Assembly: GCA_033239005.1 (NCBI GenBank)
Contig: BSQZ01000004.1
Span: 10,665,007-10,729,006 of the forward strand
Length of the DNA: 64,000 nt
From: Lamellibrachia satsuma
Lineage: Eukaryota > Annelida > Polychaeta > Sabellida > Siboglinidae
Reading direction: 5' to 3'
The notes below the pieces were generated by a model. The model searched no databases. It worked only from the letters and a program-made list of their open reading frames with translations, and was not told the DNA's origin. Of this stretch, positions 49,560-59,524 are shown in pieces (position 1 is the stretch's first letter; each line of letters starts with the position of its first letter). A program made the position numbers and the translations under genes.

Positions 49560-49876
49560 TAATATCAATATTAGTTATAGTATATCGTGAAAGTCATTAC
49601 TTGTCATAACATAAATTTAACATATGACCAGCAAACATTGAGTTATCTATGTCACGTATGTTTGCATTCCAATCACCGATAACGTAGCAAGTATTCATCA
49701 GAAATTGCCTTGATAACACCAAGCGTTTCTAAATAGGAAGGTTCATTATCACTACATTGATATGGCATATATACATAAAATATTAGACATTTCTTTGTCC
49801 CTATTGTAATTTCAACTGCAACACACCAGTCAATATGTAGGTAAAGGGGTTTAATGTATTTTTTCAAATTTAACAT
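49560..49876 (-). pseudogene. LINE endonuclease fragment, upstream part of the same element
   Basis: Minus-strand frame 49876-49673 encodes LYLHIDWCVAVEITIGTKKC and LIFYVYMPYQCSDNEPSYLE, the middle of an apurinic-type endonuclease (VYMPY motif). A GDWN-like segment follows (VIGDWNANIRDIDNSMFAGH, about 49680-49625). Its reading direction and position fit the 5' half of the LINE whose RT lies beyond the hAT insertion. Confidence 0.7.
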
Positions 49877-50448
49877 TCCCCATTACTGTAACTCTCACTG
49901 TGGCGTGACAGTGGACTAATCCATCTGAGTAGTAGGGGAGCTTTGTGCCACCCCTTGAAACTGTGTTAATAATGATAAGTTGCTCCATCTGATGAGTTCT
50001 ATAGATGCATGTCGTACTACCTACGAAGTTACGGCCTTTTGACTAATGGCAGATGACAAAAGGCACACAAAATCAATCATTTTGCATGTATAATTGTGAT
50101 CAGGCACCCATGAGCTGGGTTGCATAGGGTCCGATGAGCTGGATAATGGGTCCCTGTACTGACTGGCACAACATTCTACCATATTTGTTTGTGTTTAATA
50201 GGACATTCTGAAATTGTCTGAGTATTTATGTATGATCCATTAGGATTAGTATTTAGTTTAGGCCCAGTATGGGAGCGGTCGGTATTTATCACGCTCAACA
50301 GTAAAATATTATTATTGGCAAACCTATGTGCAGAGGAAATTAAAATATTCAGTGCACTGAAAAGCTGAACCCACTCCTGATTACTTTGTCACACCTACCC
50401 TGATGAATTATTTGAAGTAATTTTTTATTACGGTCAATTAGTCATGGA

Positions 50449-51392
50449 CAGGGTTAAAAAAATCATGATTTAAAAAAAATTAAATCGGATTTTTAAATTT
50501 AAATCAGATTTTTTTTATTTATTTGATTTTTTTATGTATTTGATTTTTTTGAAATCTGTTATACACAATGTCATAAAATATTTGACTATCAGGCTATCTG
50601 GTGTCAATACAGCTACACAAGTGTGCGCACTTTGTGCTTTTGTATTAAAAAACTCACAAAACTTTGTTGATCTCGATGCTTGTAAACAATTATTTGTGTT
50701 AAATTCATATAAATCAGCGATTAAAAAAAACGGAAGTCAAAAAAATCGTAAATCAATGATTTTTTGGAGCAAATTAAATCAATGATTTAAATCAAGTGAT
50801 TTAAATCAAACAAGATTTAACAAGATTTGCCATCCAAGCCAAAGGCCCAGATGGCAAGTGGACAAGGAAGCCATTGGCTTATCGAGAGTCCAACAATGTT
50901 CACCTACTTATAACCCGCCCTTCTGATATATGTGTCAACCTTGTTTTTAAACATATTCACGCTGCTAGCAGTTACACAATCTGTAGACAGTTTGTTCCAT
51001 TCATTTACTGTCCTCTGTGAGAACGAGTGCTTCCTGATGTCCAATCTACATTGATCCTTTACTAATTTTACCTCATGTCCTCTAGTTCTGCTATCCTTCT
51101 TGAGTGAGAAAAACATATTTCTATCAATATTTTCATACCCATTCAATATCTTAAAAACTTCAATCTGATCTCCTCTTAACCTCCTTGTCTCTAGAGTTGT
51201 TAAACCACATTCTTTCAGGCGTTCTTCATAACTAAGGTCTCTAAGTTCTGGAATCATTTTAGTTGCTCTCCTTTGTATGCGTTCAAGCGTATCTATATCC
51301 TTCTTACGATATGGTCTCCATGCTTGTATACAGTATTCTAAATGAGGTCTAACTATTGCTTTATAAAGAGGTATAATTAACTTTTTTCCCTG
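50449..51392. mobile_element. hAT MITE carrying a CR1 fragment
   Basis: Left end CAGGGTTAAAAAAATCATGA at 50449, and final CCCTG at 51388-51392. They are flanked by the 8-bp direct repeat GTCATGGA (50441-50448 and 51393-51400). Internal GATTTAAATCA and AAAAAATC motifs are typical of this MITE group. Nearly all of the right half is a LINE fragment (50815-51391). Confidence 0.75.
50815..51391 (-). pseudogene. CR1-like LINE 3' fragment
   Basis: Minus-strand C-terminal end of ORF2: KKLIIPLYKAIVRPHLEYCI, QAWRPYRKKDIDTLERIQRR through VDTYIRRAGYK, stop TAG at about 50904. Nearly identical to the end of the long copy at 61189-63957. Its 3' end has the family tail, repeats of AACAAGATTT on the plus strand. 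The 5' end is abrupt at 51391 and joins the last five bases of the MITE. Confidence 0.88.
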
Positions 51393-51451
51393 GTCATGGA
51401 TAGAGACTATCACAGAGTACTTTGAAGATGTATTTGTATCAGTGCTTTCAG

Positions 51452-51880
51452 GTCACCGGCTTGCGGAATCGGCCACCAATGAAGAGGGATGTGTTCCCTG
51501 AAGAAAAGATGAAGGACGCCGTTCACAGTGTAATTGAAAATCAAAACCGATGTACACTTGGTCATTATGTGAAAGATGCCATGAGGAGTGTAGATACTGA
51601 AGACCGACGGTACAAGGAGTCGTCTGTTATTAAACAGGTAGGTATAAATTATATATTTAGAGTGAATATATAAATTCTATATTTAGAGTGAAGAAATTTT
51701 GTGTTTGGATATTTATATAACCCTAGATATGTACACGTGTAAGTACATGTGTACATACTTATTATACTCTTCGTCTATCCGTTGATTTAATGTTTTGCAT
51801 GTCTACTGCTTCCAGGTGTTTACCGATGCTGAAGAGGAAATAGCGGGAGTTGATTGGTTGCATGGTTTCCTTAAAGGGGA
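51452..51880 (+). pseudogene. pogo/Tigger-like transposase N-terminal exons
   Basis: Exon 1 51452-51637 (acceptor CTTTCAG, donor GTAGGT) encodes RNRPPMKRDVFPEEKMKDAV, HSVIENQNRCTLGHYVKDAM and EDRRYKESSVIKQ. Exon 2 starts at 51816 after CTTCCAG and continues in the same phase with VFTDAEEEIAGVDWLHGFLK. The layout resembles the Psq/CENP-B-type DNA-binding region of pogo-family transposases, in which the second helix-turn-helix has a G.DW..GF.KR motif. The frame is lost after about 51875, where AAAGGGGAACTGAAGC looks like a MITE end. The catalytic domain is missing. Confidence 0.5.
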
Positions 51881-52332
51881 ACTGAAGCAATTTTGTGTTA
51901 TGCCGTATATTTAAATATATATTATCTAACTATGCATTAATGGTGACAGATACCTGCTAATTTATGACATAAACTGAAAATTTTCGATTTTTTGCGATTT
52001 ATTTCGCAAATAGGCATTCTGGAGCGAAAAAAAAGATATGGGTCTCTGTTATATATACAAGTGTTTACACACGTCAACAAAATAGTGTTTTTGTTGGTTC
52101 CAAGTAAAAAAGTTAAAGAAATTACAACAAAACACGCAAAAAATCGTGGAAAACGCCACACTTCTCGAACACACGAGACGCTAACCAACGAGAATATGCG
52201 ATAACGGAATACCGGAACTATTTTTTACTTGTTGACAAGATGGATGCATCGCTTGTGACAGTTTTACCAGGTCTGCTACTAGTGATTAGTGGTTTACTGA
52301 ACTTCCGTAATAGTTATCTATCTTTGGAGAAA

Positions 52333-55300
52333 TGGAAACCACAGACGAAGAGTCTAGTTCGACAGGCCACACGGAAACAACCGTTGACAGTCGTAAAGTG
52401 TCACCGAGTGTGCGAGTCACGCTCCAGACTCCAGGTCGGCTTCGCCTTTATTGACGTTGGGATTCAGGAAAAATTACAACAGCGCTTTGACTGTCAACGA
52501 TTCCTGACTAGGTAATGTGATGTGGTGAACCTGTGGAAACTGCGTCCCGATGTCTGCGCACGTTTACGTTGAGTCATCATGCTGCGCCGAGGAAGCTACC
52601 ATGCCTAGGGCTAGGCTATGGCTATGCCTATGGCTATGCCTATGCCTATGCAGCTATTTGGGGTAAGACCACAGTTGACCTTCCTGTTTATTGTTTCACA
52701 CGAATGTAGGGCGCATGAAATTGTAAAATGGTAACTTAATAAATTAATATTATGTGACATGAGTGCCTTTGAGCAGGAATATTCACAGGTTTGTTTGTAG
52801 AAACTATTGGCTGTGAAACAGTGCATTTTTTAAAGAGTTTAACTGGCGGAGGGATTTATGGGAATTTTTCTGCTATGGGCCACGTGGGCGCATGAATACA
52901 TGGCTATTTTTGTCCATATTGATAGGCATCGCACGTCGGGGCGATTTAAAAGAGCTGGAGGTATGTGATTTTGATAAAATTTGGTCAGTATATCAATGAG
53001 ATGATGGCAATTGCTGTGTACAATTTTAAGAATTTTTGATGGTCACGTTTTCTTATAATCAGACAAAACGTTAACATGGCCACCAATGCAATTCTCAACT
53101 GTGGTCTGACTCCAAATAGACGGAAGTCGGGGTCACAAACACGTTTATAAAATGTTGATATGCTTATGTTTTGGTCGTTGTTATTAGCCTAATTGTGGAT
53201 ATTACACGTAATTTGGATGAAATTATTAGTTTGTTATAACAAATTTCTTATATTTTTTGTAATTTGCAATTCTGATAATATAATTAGGGCACATATTTTT
53301 GAAAATAAATTAATAAATAAATAAATACGGTTGCTAACCTGTCCAGTGTTGTGTGTATTTTGACTTAGACAATTGTCGGTGTCAGACTGGATAATATATT
53401 ATTATATAAATATGTTATTGATTCCATCTAGTCAACAAGACCATTACTGGTTAAACGCCGCTACTATTTAAACTGTTTAACAGTCTCCCTTAGGAGGTGT
53501 CCTTTAACCGATCTACTAAATATAAAACATGTCAAATAAATGTACATTTTAGTTTTGTACTATAACGTTTGATGTGTACGAGCTGATATATTGCGCAAGT
53601 TAATGTTGAATATGATATTTCATTGCTAATAAATACAATTTGTTTATTTTTCATATGCTAAAATAGTATTATAGGGCTTGTGATAAGCTAAAAGTCTACA
53701 ATAAGCAATTTTTAATATCAACAATAACAGTTGCCTTTCCAAAATGTCTATTCACCACATACCAATACGAATTTCATGTTGTGTGCAGTACTTTGCAACC
53801 CTAACCGTAGCTAACCCCATCTCTAGCTAACCACATCCCTGGCTAACCCTATCTCTAGCTAACCCCATCCCTAGCTAACCATAACTCTGAAGTGGTTTAC
53901 ATAAGATATAATCATTCCCATAGGCACAGGTTGATAGGAAAAGTGAACAGTTTGCTTGGAAAAGGCAGACAGCAGTAGCAATCACGAACATCATGGTACA
54001 GATCGGATGCCAAAATGGAAAGTTGGCGAAAATTAGGGGGTATGACACAAGTATGTGACGGAACAGGTAGCCATTTTGGACTAGAGCGGTCGTTGGTGAT
54101 ATTTATGTTGTGGCCCAGTGCGTTAGCAACATTGTGTAAAAAATTTGGACAGAATAGTTGTATTTTGGTTGTGTCACACCCACTTGAAGCACTGCGTAGA
54201 TCAGCATTTTCAAATCTGGCCGCGACTGGCATCTGGCCATGTGATACCCTTTTATGGTGGCGTATCGAAATCAAGCCGTTCGCCTTGTATCTTATCAACT
54301 AGAAGTATGAAAGCAGTCACATAAACAATAAAATTGGACAAACCTGAATCATTGGAATTTACCCTAAATCCTGTTAAATGTGAAAAATGTCCAATTTTCT
54401 TACAAAGTTATGCCACGTTTGGTTTAAAATCAAGCAATTATATGAATACTAATTTTAAAATAAACTCATTAGTATATTCAAAGGGACAGTAAGCAGGCTT
54501 CATTGGTTCGCAGTGCTATGTAAATCTAGTGTATATGATCTATGATTTATCAAGTGTCAAAATCGACCTATAATTAAATTATGTGACTGGTTTTCAGCTA
54601 ATAATACGGGCAAAGCATTGTTTAGACTTGGCTGTCAAACAAATAATAATGACTTGACAAGCAGGAGTGTTCCATAATGTGTCTACATATACACAGTGCC
54701 GCAATTTGATATAAAATTTGACACTTTCTCAAACAAAAAATTCCCTATTTGGGGTAAGACCACAGTTGACCTTCCTGTTTATTGTTTCACACGAATGTAG
54801 GGCGCATGAAATTGTAAAATGGTAACTTAATAAATTAATATTATGTGACATGAGTGCCTTTGAGCAGGAATATTCACAGGTTTGTTTGTAGAAGCTATTG
54901 GCTGTGAAACAGTGCATTTTTTAAAGAGTTTAACTGGCGGAGGGATTTATGGGAATTTTTCTGCTATGGGCCACGTGGGCGCATGAATACATGGCTATTT
55001 TTGTCCAAATTGATAGGCATCGCACGTCGGGGCGATTTAAAAGAGCTGGAGGTATGTGATTTTGATAAAATTTGGTCAGTATATCAATGAGATGATGGCA
55101 GTTGCTGTGTACAATTTTCAGAATTTTTGATGGTCACGTTTTCTTATAATCAGACAAAACGTTAACATGGCCACCAATGCAATTCTCAACTGTGGTCTGA
55201 CTCCTATGCCTATGCAGCACCGTGTGCCCGACCGCGTTGGTGCTTGCATCACCGCACGAAGGCGAAGACGATGATTTTGTAGTGATATGCACAAACAGAG

Positions 55301-56028
55301 CGGTGCTAGATGTTGGTCTGCATGATTTGCGTGCCGACTCATTGATTCGCCCTATAGCTAGCAGGTCAGTAATTCAATTGTTATCGAATCATTGCCATTT
55401 TAATAATCACATTTTTTCTGCATATTTCTCCGAGCCCGAGGGCGAGGTCCGAACTACAATGGCAATGCAAGCAGGCTTTTCTCTTTATTTTGTATCAAAT
55501 CTAATGAAGTGTACCGTGACTGTATTTTAATATTGTGTTTGATTTTGTGTTGAATAACATTGATGACAATAATAACTTGAGGGTTTATTTAATTCATTAT
55601 GTGAATATATATATATATATATATTCTTAAATGTTACCGTAATTGTGATTGTAATAATTATTGTAATCATGACTACATTAGTAATTGTGATTGCAATAAT
55701 TACTGTAATCATGATTGCATTAATATTCGTACTTGTAATCACCCCTCTCTCTCTCTCTGTAGCACACCACAACACATTGTTGTTTGGTACAATGTAATCA
55801 TTTAAATAACAATAATTAACTACTGACAGTATGTAATGTTCACAGTTTTGCAACTATTATGATAATTATGGAATTAGTGCTATCAACTAACCCTGACAAA
55901 TTATATTTCAGGCTCAGGAAAGGCAAGACAAGTAATCCCATCCTGCGATGTGGGAAGGATCTGTGATGTCTACTCTGAACCGAATTGAATTGATGGAAAG
56001 TTTAGCTATGGAGATTGACCTAACACAG
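52333..56028 (+). pseudogene. P2X7-like cytosolic zinc-domain gene, broken
   Basis: Three regions resemble the cysteine-rich P2X7 C-terminal domain that many invertebrates carry as a stand-alone protein. Acidic/Ser start: ATG 52333 (METTDEESSSTGHTETTVDS). Core: TCGNCVPMSAHVYVESSCCA at about 52533-52592, running into a hexanucleotide (TATGCC) tract, then after a 2.55-kb insertion DDDFVVICTNRAVLDVGLHD to donor AG|GTCAGT at 55364. End: exon 55912-56028 with RQVIPSCDVGRICDVYSEPN in a shifted frame; IPSC is the hallmark near the end of the domain. Defects: TGA where the Cys before TCGNC is expected, a frameshift upstream, and exon phases that do not join. A middle segment (usually an arginine/tryptophan-rich YR..W block) was not found. 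Confidence 0.55.
52654..55204. mobile_element. Composite insertion with 460-bp terminal direct repeats
   Basis: Two nearly identical repeats, 52654-53119 and 54745-55204, flank a 1.6-kb centre. Each repeat has its own short inverted ends: CTATTTGGGGTAAGACCACA at the left, inverted as TGTGGTCTGACTCC(AAATAG) at the right. The 13-bp TATGCCTATGCAG lies on both outer sides (52641-52653 and 55205-55217), so removal would rejoin the P2X7-like exon. The centre has no recognised protein, only two overlapping frames near 53912-54302 and a CTAACCCCATC-type minisatellite at 53793-53887. It may be a MITE pair that moved intervening DNA, or a TRIM-like LTR element. Confidence 0.7.
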
Positions 56029-56489
56029 GTGAGTGTACTGATAGTCTGATATAGACAAATTGTGAGGCACCCACAGTATGCAGCAGGTCGAAAAACAACC
56101 TGGAAAACTGCAAAAATTCCCACTAAAATATTAATAACTGAATGATGTGAATGCCTTCTTATCCATATCCCACTTCTGTCAACAAAAATGTTACCTGCAG
56201 CATCTTGCATGTCACTACACACAATTTCATTTATATTAAGACCAACATAAAATATATCAATAGTTTATTCACATAGAAAAACAATTACCAAAGAAATAAA
56301 GCTAACTAGAACGACTGAAACCAAGATTAAACACTGACTAAAAACAGTGACTTCTACCACCGGGAAATACAACCTGGAAAATGGATATCACAGTTACACA
56401 CATCATTATTATGCCACAACATATCAAATATACTGGTAGTTTAGCTTAGGAAATAATTAATCTTTATAATGCCAAGGCATTTTAACTGT

Positions 56490-56850
56490 TTCACTATCAT
56501 CATCTGTACCAATGGCAATAGACTACTTGTTTTGATTGGACAGTAAATGTACACCAATCATGTGTAACAATATTACTTGTTCTGACTGACAGTAAACATA
56601 CACCAATCATGCATACCAATACACTACTTGTTCCTACCAACAGTAAATGTACACCAATGATCTCATTCTGGAATCTGCACCATTTTACTACTTCTTCTGA
56701 CAGTAAATGTATACCAGTCATGTGTATCCAATATACTACTTGTTCTGACTGAATCTACTACTTGTTCCTACCGACAGCAAATGTAAACCAAGCATCTCAT
56801 TCTCTACCAAATACACTACTTGTACTGACAGTAAATGTACACCAATCATA
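56490..56850. repeat. Degenerate minisatellite, left part
   Basis: Irregular units of about 50-65 bp containing TACTTGTTCTGACTGACAGT and AAATGTACACCAATCATGTG. It continues at 58707-58830, so the MULE inserted into this array. Confidence 0.75.
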
Positions 56851-56860
56851 TGTATCAATA

Positions 56861-56945
56861 GGTGCGCAGACAAAAGCTCACAAGACAAAAGCTCACAAGA
56901 CATAAGCTCACACCCTTAATGAAAAATGAGACAAAAGCTCACAAC
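56861..56945. repeat. MULE left terminal inverted repeat
   Basis: Tandem GCTCACAAGACAAAA units followed by CTCACACCCTTAATGAAAAA; inverted counterpart at about 58583-58697. Confidence 0.9.
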
Positions 56946-57029
56946 TAAAATAAATTTTTCCATGTCAAATAAATTTTTCCATGTCAGAAATATTTACAGT
57001 AACACACAATATGAGTAGGGTGTGTAGTG

Positions 57030-57073
<44 letters not shown>

Positions 57074-57135
57074 TGTTATGTAGTATAATTAGAAGAGATC
57101 AAGGGATAATATGAAACATCTTGTGAGTAAATCCA

Positions 57136-58428
57136 ATGAGCAGATCTCATCCAGCAGACAGGACAGGAGTTAAGGTCACCAAGCTACGCACAACCATGAA
57201 GGCAGTGGCAAAGCAGTCAAGAAGTCGGCCAAACCAGATCCTTACACAGACTCTCCTTGAAGCAAGTGATGAAGTCCGTGCCAACATCGGGAAGATCCAG
57301 ACATGCAAGCGGAATCTTCAGCGTCAGTGCCGTGGATGTCTACCCAATGACCCAGCAACTCTCCCAGAGCTGGTCATCCCTGACGAGTGGACTCTCACCG
57401 GTGGAGCAGACCCACGGCCGTTCCTTATCCATGATTCTGGCCCTGGGCAGCGTCAGCGTGTTGTGGTATATGCTGCAGAGGGGCAGCTCTGTCACTTAGG
57501 GCAGTCTGACACTTGGTTCATGGATGGTAACTATGCCATGAGTCCAGGTGTCTTTGAACAGCTCTATGTGATCCGTGCCCATCTTGGAGAGTCTGCGGTT
57601 TCCTGTGTATATGCGTTCCTTTCTGGGAAGAGTACACAGATCTACCAAGAGCTGCTTCAAGCAGTTCTCGACAAGATGGAGACCATGCAGATCTACCCAG
57701 ACCCCCGTGTTGTCATCACTGACTTTGAATTAGCAGCTATTCAGTCAGTAGCCTTGGTGCTTGGACCTCAAGTGACAACACAGAAGTGCTTTTACCACCT
57801 GTCCCAGAGCACGTGGAGGAAGATCCAGGCGCTCGGGAAGACTGAACTGTATCGCACCGACGACGACATCAAGCACTTCTGTGGGATGCTTGATGGGCTG
57901 GCCTTCCTCCCAGAAGACAAGGTGCAGGATGGCATGGCATATCTGAGGGAGCACACACCAGACGGGATGGAGGAGTTAGTAGACTACTTCGATTCCGTGT
58001 ATGTAACTGGAACCTTTCGTCGTGTTCAACAAGGACAAGTGCATCCTGGAGCTCCTCCACCATCACTACGCGTCCGGAACATTCCACCACGGTACGGCAT
58101 ACCCATCTGGAATGTGCACCAAGTCACTCTGGAGGGACGGGATCGGACGAACAATACCTGTGAGGGCTGGAATACCTCCTATTCACAGCTCATCGGGCAT
58201 CAACACCCATCCTTCTGGACTGCACTGGAAGGGCTCCGTCGGGACTATGCTCTAGTAAGCACGCAGCTACTGCAGCACACCAGAGGGCAGCTCATCAAGA
58301 AGCGCCAACGACGATCCTACGTGGAGCTACAGAAGCATCTTCAAACCCTCTGCCAGGACTTTGTAGCTGAACGCAGATCGTTGGCTGACTTCCTCAGTGC
58401 AGTGGGGCACTGCATCCGCCTAGAGTGA
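57136..58428 (+). CDS. MULE transposase, 430 residues, apparently intact
   Basis: Transposase of the Mutator-like superfamily; it would cut at the TIRs and reinsert the element in the nucleus. The candidate catalytic triad is visible: D in DTWFMDGNYAMSPGVFEQLY (about residue 130), D in VVITDFELAAIQSV (about 196), and E in NNTCEGWNTSY (about 343). The first two have the spacing and context of the MULE domain, with CFYHLSQSTWRKIQALG (about 221) between D2 and E as in this family. The C-terminus is helical and basic (LIKKRQRRSYVELQKHLQTL). No FLYWCH or other zinc-finger N-terminus is visible; the first 80 residues are basic and may bind DNA. The start at 57136 is chosen as the first ATG after the microsatellite. 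GC content is higher than in the surroundings and there are no stops. Transposases of this family are often longer, so a 5' exon could be missing. Confidence 0.88.
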   Translation: MSRSHPADRTGVKVTKLRTTMKAVAKQSRSRPNQILTQTLLEASDEVRANIGKIQTCKRNLQRQCRGCLPNDPATLPELVIPDEWTLTGGADPRPFLIHDSGPGQRQRVVVYAAEGQLCHLGQSDTWFMDGNYAMSPGVFEQLYVIRAHLGESAVSCVYAFLSGKSTQIYQELLQAVLDKMETMQIYPDPRVVITDFELAAIQSVALVLGPQVTTQKCFYHLSQSTWRKIQALGKTELYRTDDDIKHFCGMLDGLAFLPEDKVQDGMAYLREHTPDGMEELVDYFDSVYVTGTFRRVQQGQVHPGAPPPSLRVRNIPPRYGIPIWNVHQVTLEGRDRTNNTCEGWNTSYSQLIGHQHPSFWTALEGLRRDYALVSTQLLQHTRGQLIKKRQRRSYVELQKHLQTLCQDFVAERRSLADFLSAVGHCIRLE

Positions 58429-58582
58429 ATTTCTATGTAACACCTGTGACATTTATGATATTTCATTTATATGTTATATGTGATATGTAACACCTGTGAC
58501 ATTTATATGTGATAAGTAACACCTGTAACATTTATATGTATATGTATATATTTTTATGTAAAAATAAAAAAATTAAAAAATT

Positions 58583-58697
58583 GTTGTGAGCTTTTGTCTC
58601 TTTTTTCATTAAGGGTGTGAGCTTATGTCTTGTGAGTTTATGTCTTGTGAGCTTATGTCTTGTGAGCTTTTGTCTTGTGAGCTTATGTCATGGAATC
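58583..58697. repeat. MULE right terminal inverted repeat
   Basis: Inverted counterpart of 56861-56945 with more units (five of the 15-bp motif rather than three) and the outer end TCATGGAATC. Unequal unit numbers between the two TIRs show these subrepeats expand and contract. Confidence 0.88.
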
Positions 58698-58706
58698 GTA
58701 TCAATA

Positions 58707-58830
58707 CACTACTTGTTCTGACTGATAGTACTTGCACACCAACCATCTGTTCCAATACACTACAGGCACTAAATATACACCAATACACTACTTATTCTGA
58801 CTGATAGTATATGTACACCTAACATGTTCA
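58707..58830. repeat. Degenerate minisatellite, right part
   Basis: Continuation of 56490-56850 after the MULE (CTACTTGTTCTGACTGATAG units). Confidence 0.7.
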
Positions 58831-58834
58831 ATTC

Positions 58835-59491
58835 ACCTTTCACTCATCCAGGGGTAGAAATCAGCACACTTTCCTGACAGACACCCCAGCATCCGAAAGA
58901 CCTTACCTGATAGATCAGACATGAGTACAACCTGTGTCACAGTTTATGGCTGTTTGGTGTGTGGCAGGTGCAGAAAAGTGACATAAGTTTTTCTCAGGAA
59001 TGACAAACTTCTTCTCTTTCTCATAGGTGTCGGAGCTGCTTGAGTCACCCTCGGTTATGTCGCTGTTATCACATAGTGTGCATCATCTGCACCAATGTCT
59101 TTGTTCTCACTGAATCTGATGGAAGCTTCACATAGGAGTAGTCATGATCAACGTTCATTGGTGCAATAATGTCATCCGTGACTACAGCAGCATTCGCGAA
59201 GTGTCGCACTTGAAATATCGTTACCGGATCGATTTGCATTTCAGCATCAGTTGTATGTGGTGCCACAGCAGTAGTAGCAGTGATGGCACTAAAGGTGACT
59301 AAGGGGGTCAAAATTCCATAACAAAATATGGACCCATAGGTACACTTTCTATGGGGTTCCTTATTTTATATCTGACACTCGATTTAGATAACATAATGCA
59401 TGAATATTGTTATTGGACCAAATGCAGATCTATGCTTGTGACATCTTTACCTTATAAATGCTGCACGCACACACACATACCTGCCCACACG

Positions 59492-59524
<33 letters not shown>

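Larger units (their letters stand above)
56861..58697 (+). mobile_element. Compact MULE DNA transposon with 9-bp target duplication
   Basis: 1,837 bp flanked by the exact 9-bp repeat GTATCAATA (56852-56860 and 58698-58706), the size typical of Mutator-like elements. Terminal inverted repeats of about 85-110 bp are built from short tandem units GCTCACAAGACAAAA and GCTCACAAGACATAA and end with CTCACACCCTTAATGAAAAA and ACAAAAGCTCACAAC. One open frame (57136-58428) encodes the transposase; a GTGCGTGC microsatellite lies between the left TIR and the start. A second TIR of this family is at the right edge of the window. Confidence 0.92.

Noticed and set aside
53793..53887. Telomeric repeat
   Set aside because: CTAACCC occurs, but within a longer CTAACCCCATCTCTAG-type minisatellite, not hexamer arrays.
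57745..58255. Small frames overlapping the MULE transposase
   Set aside because: Shadows of the 430-residue frame, which has the family motifs.
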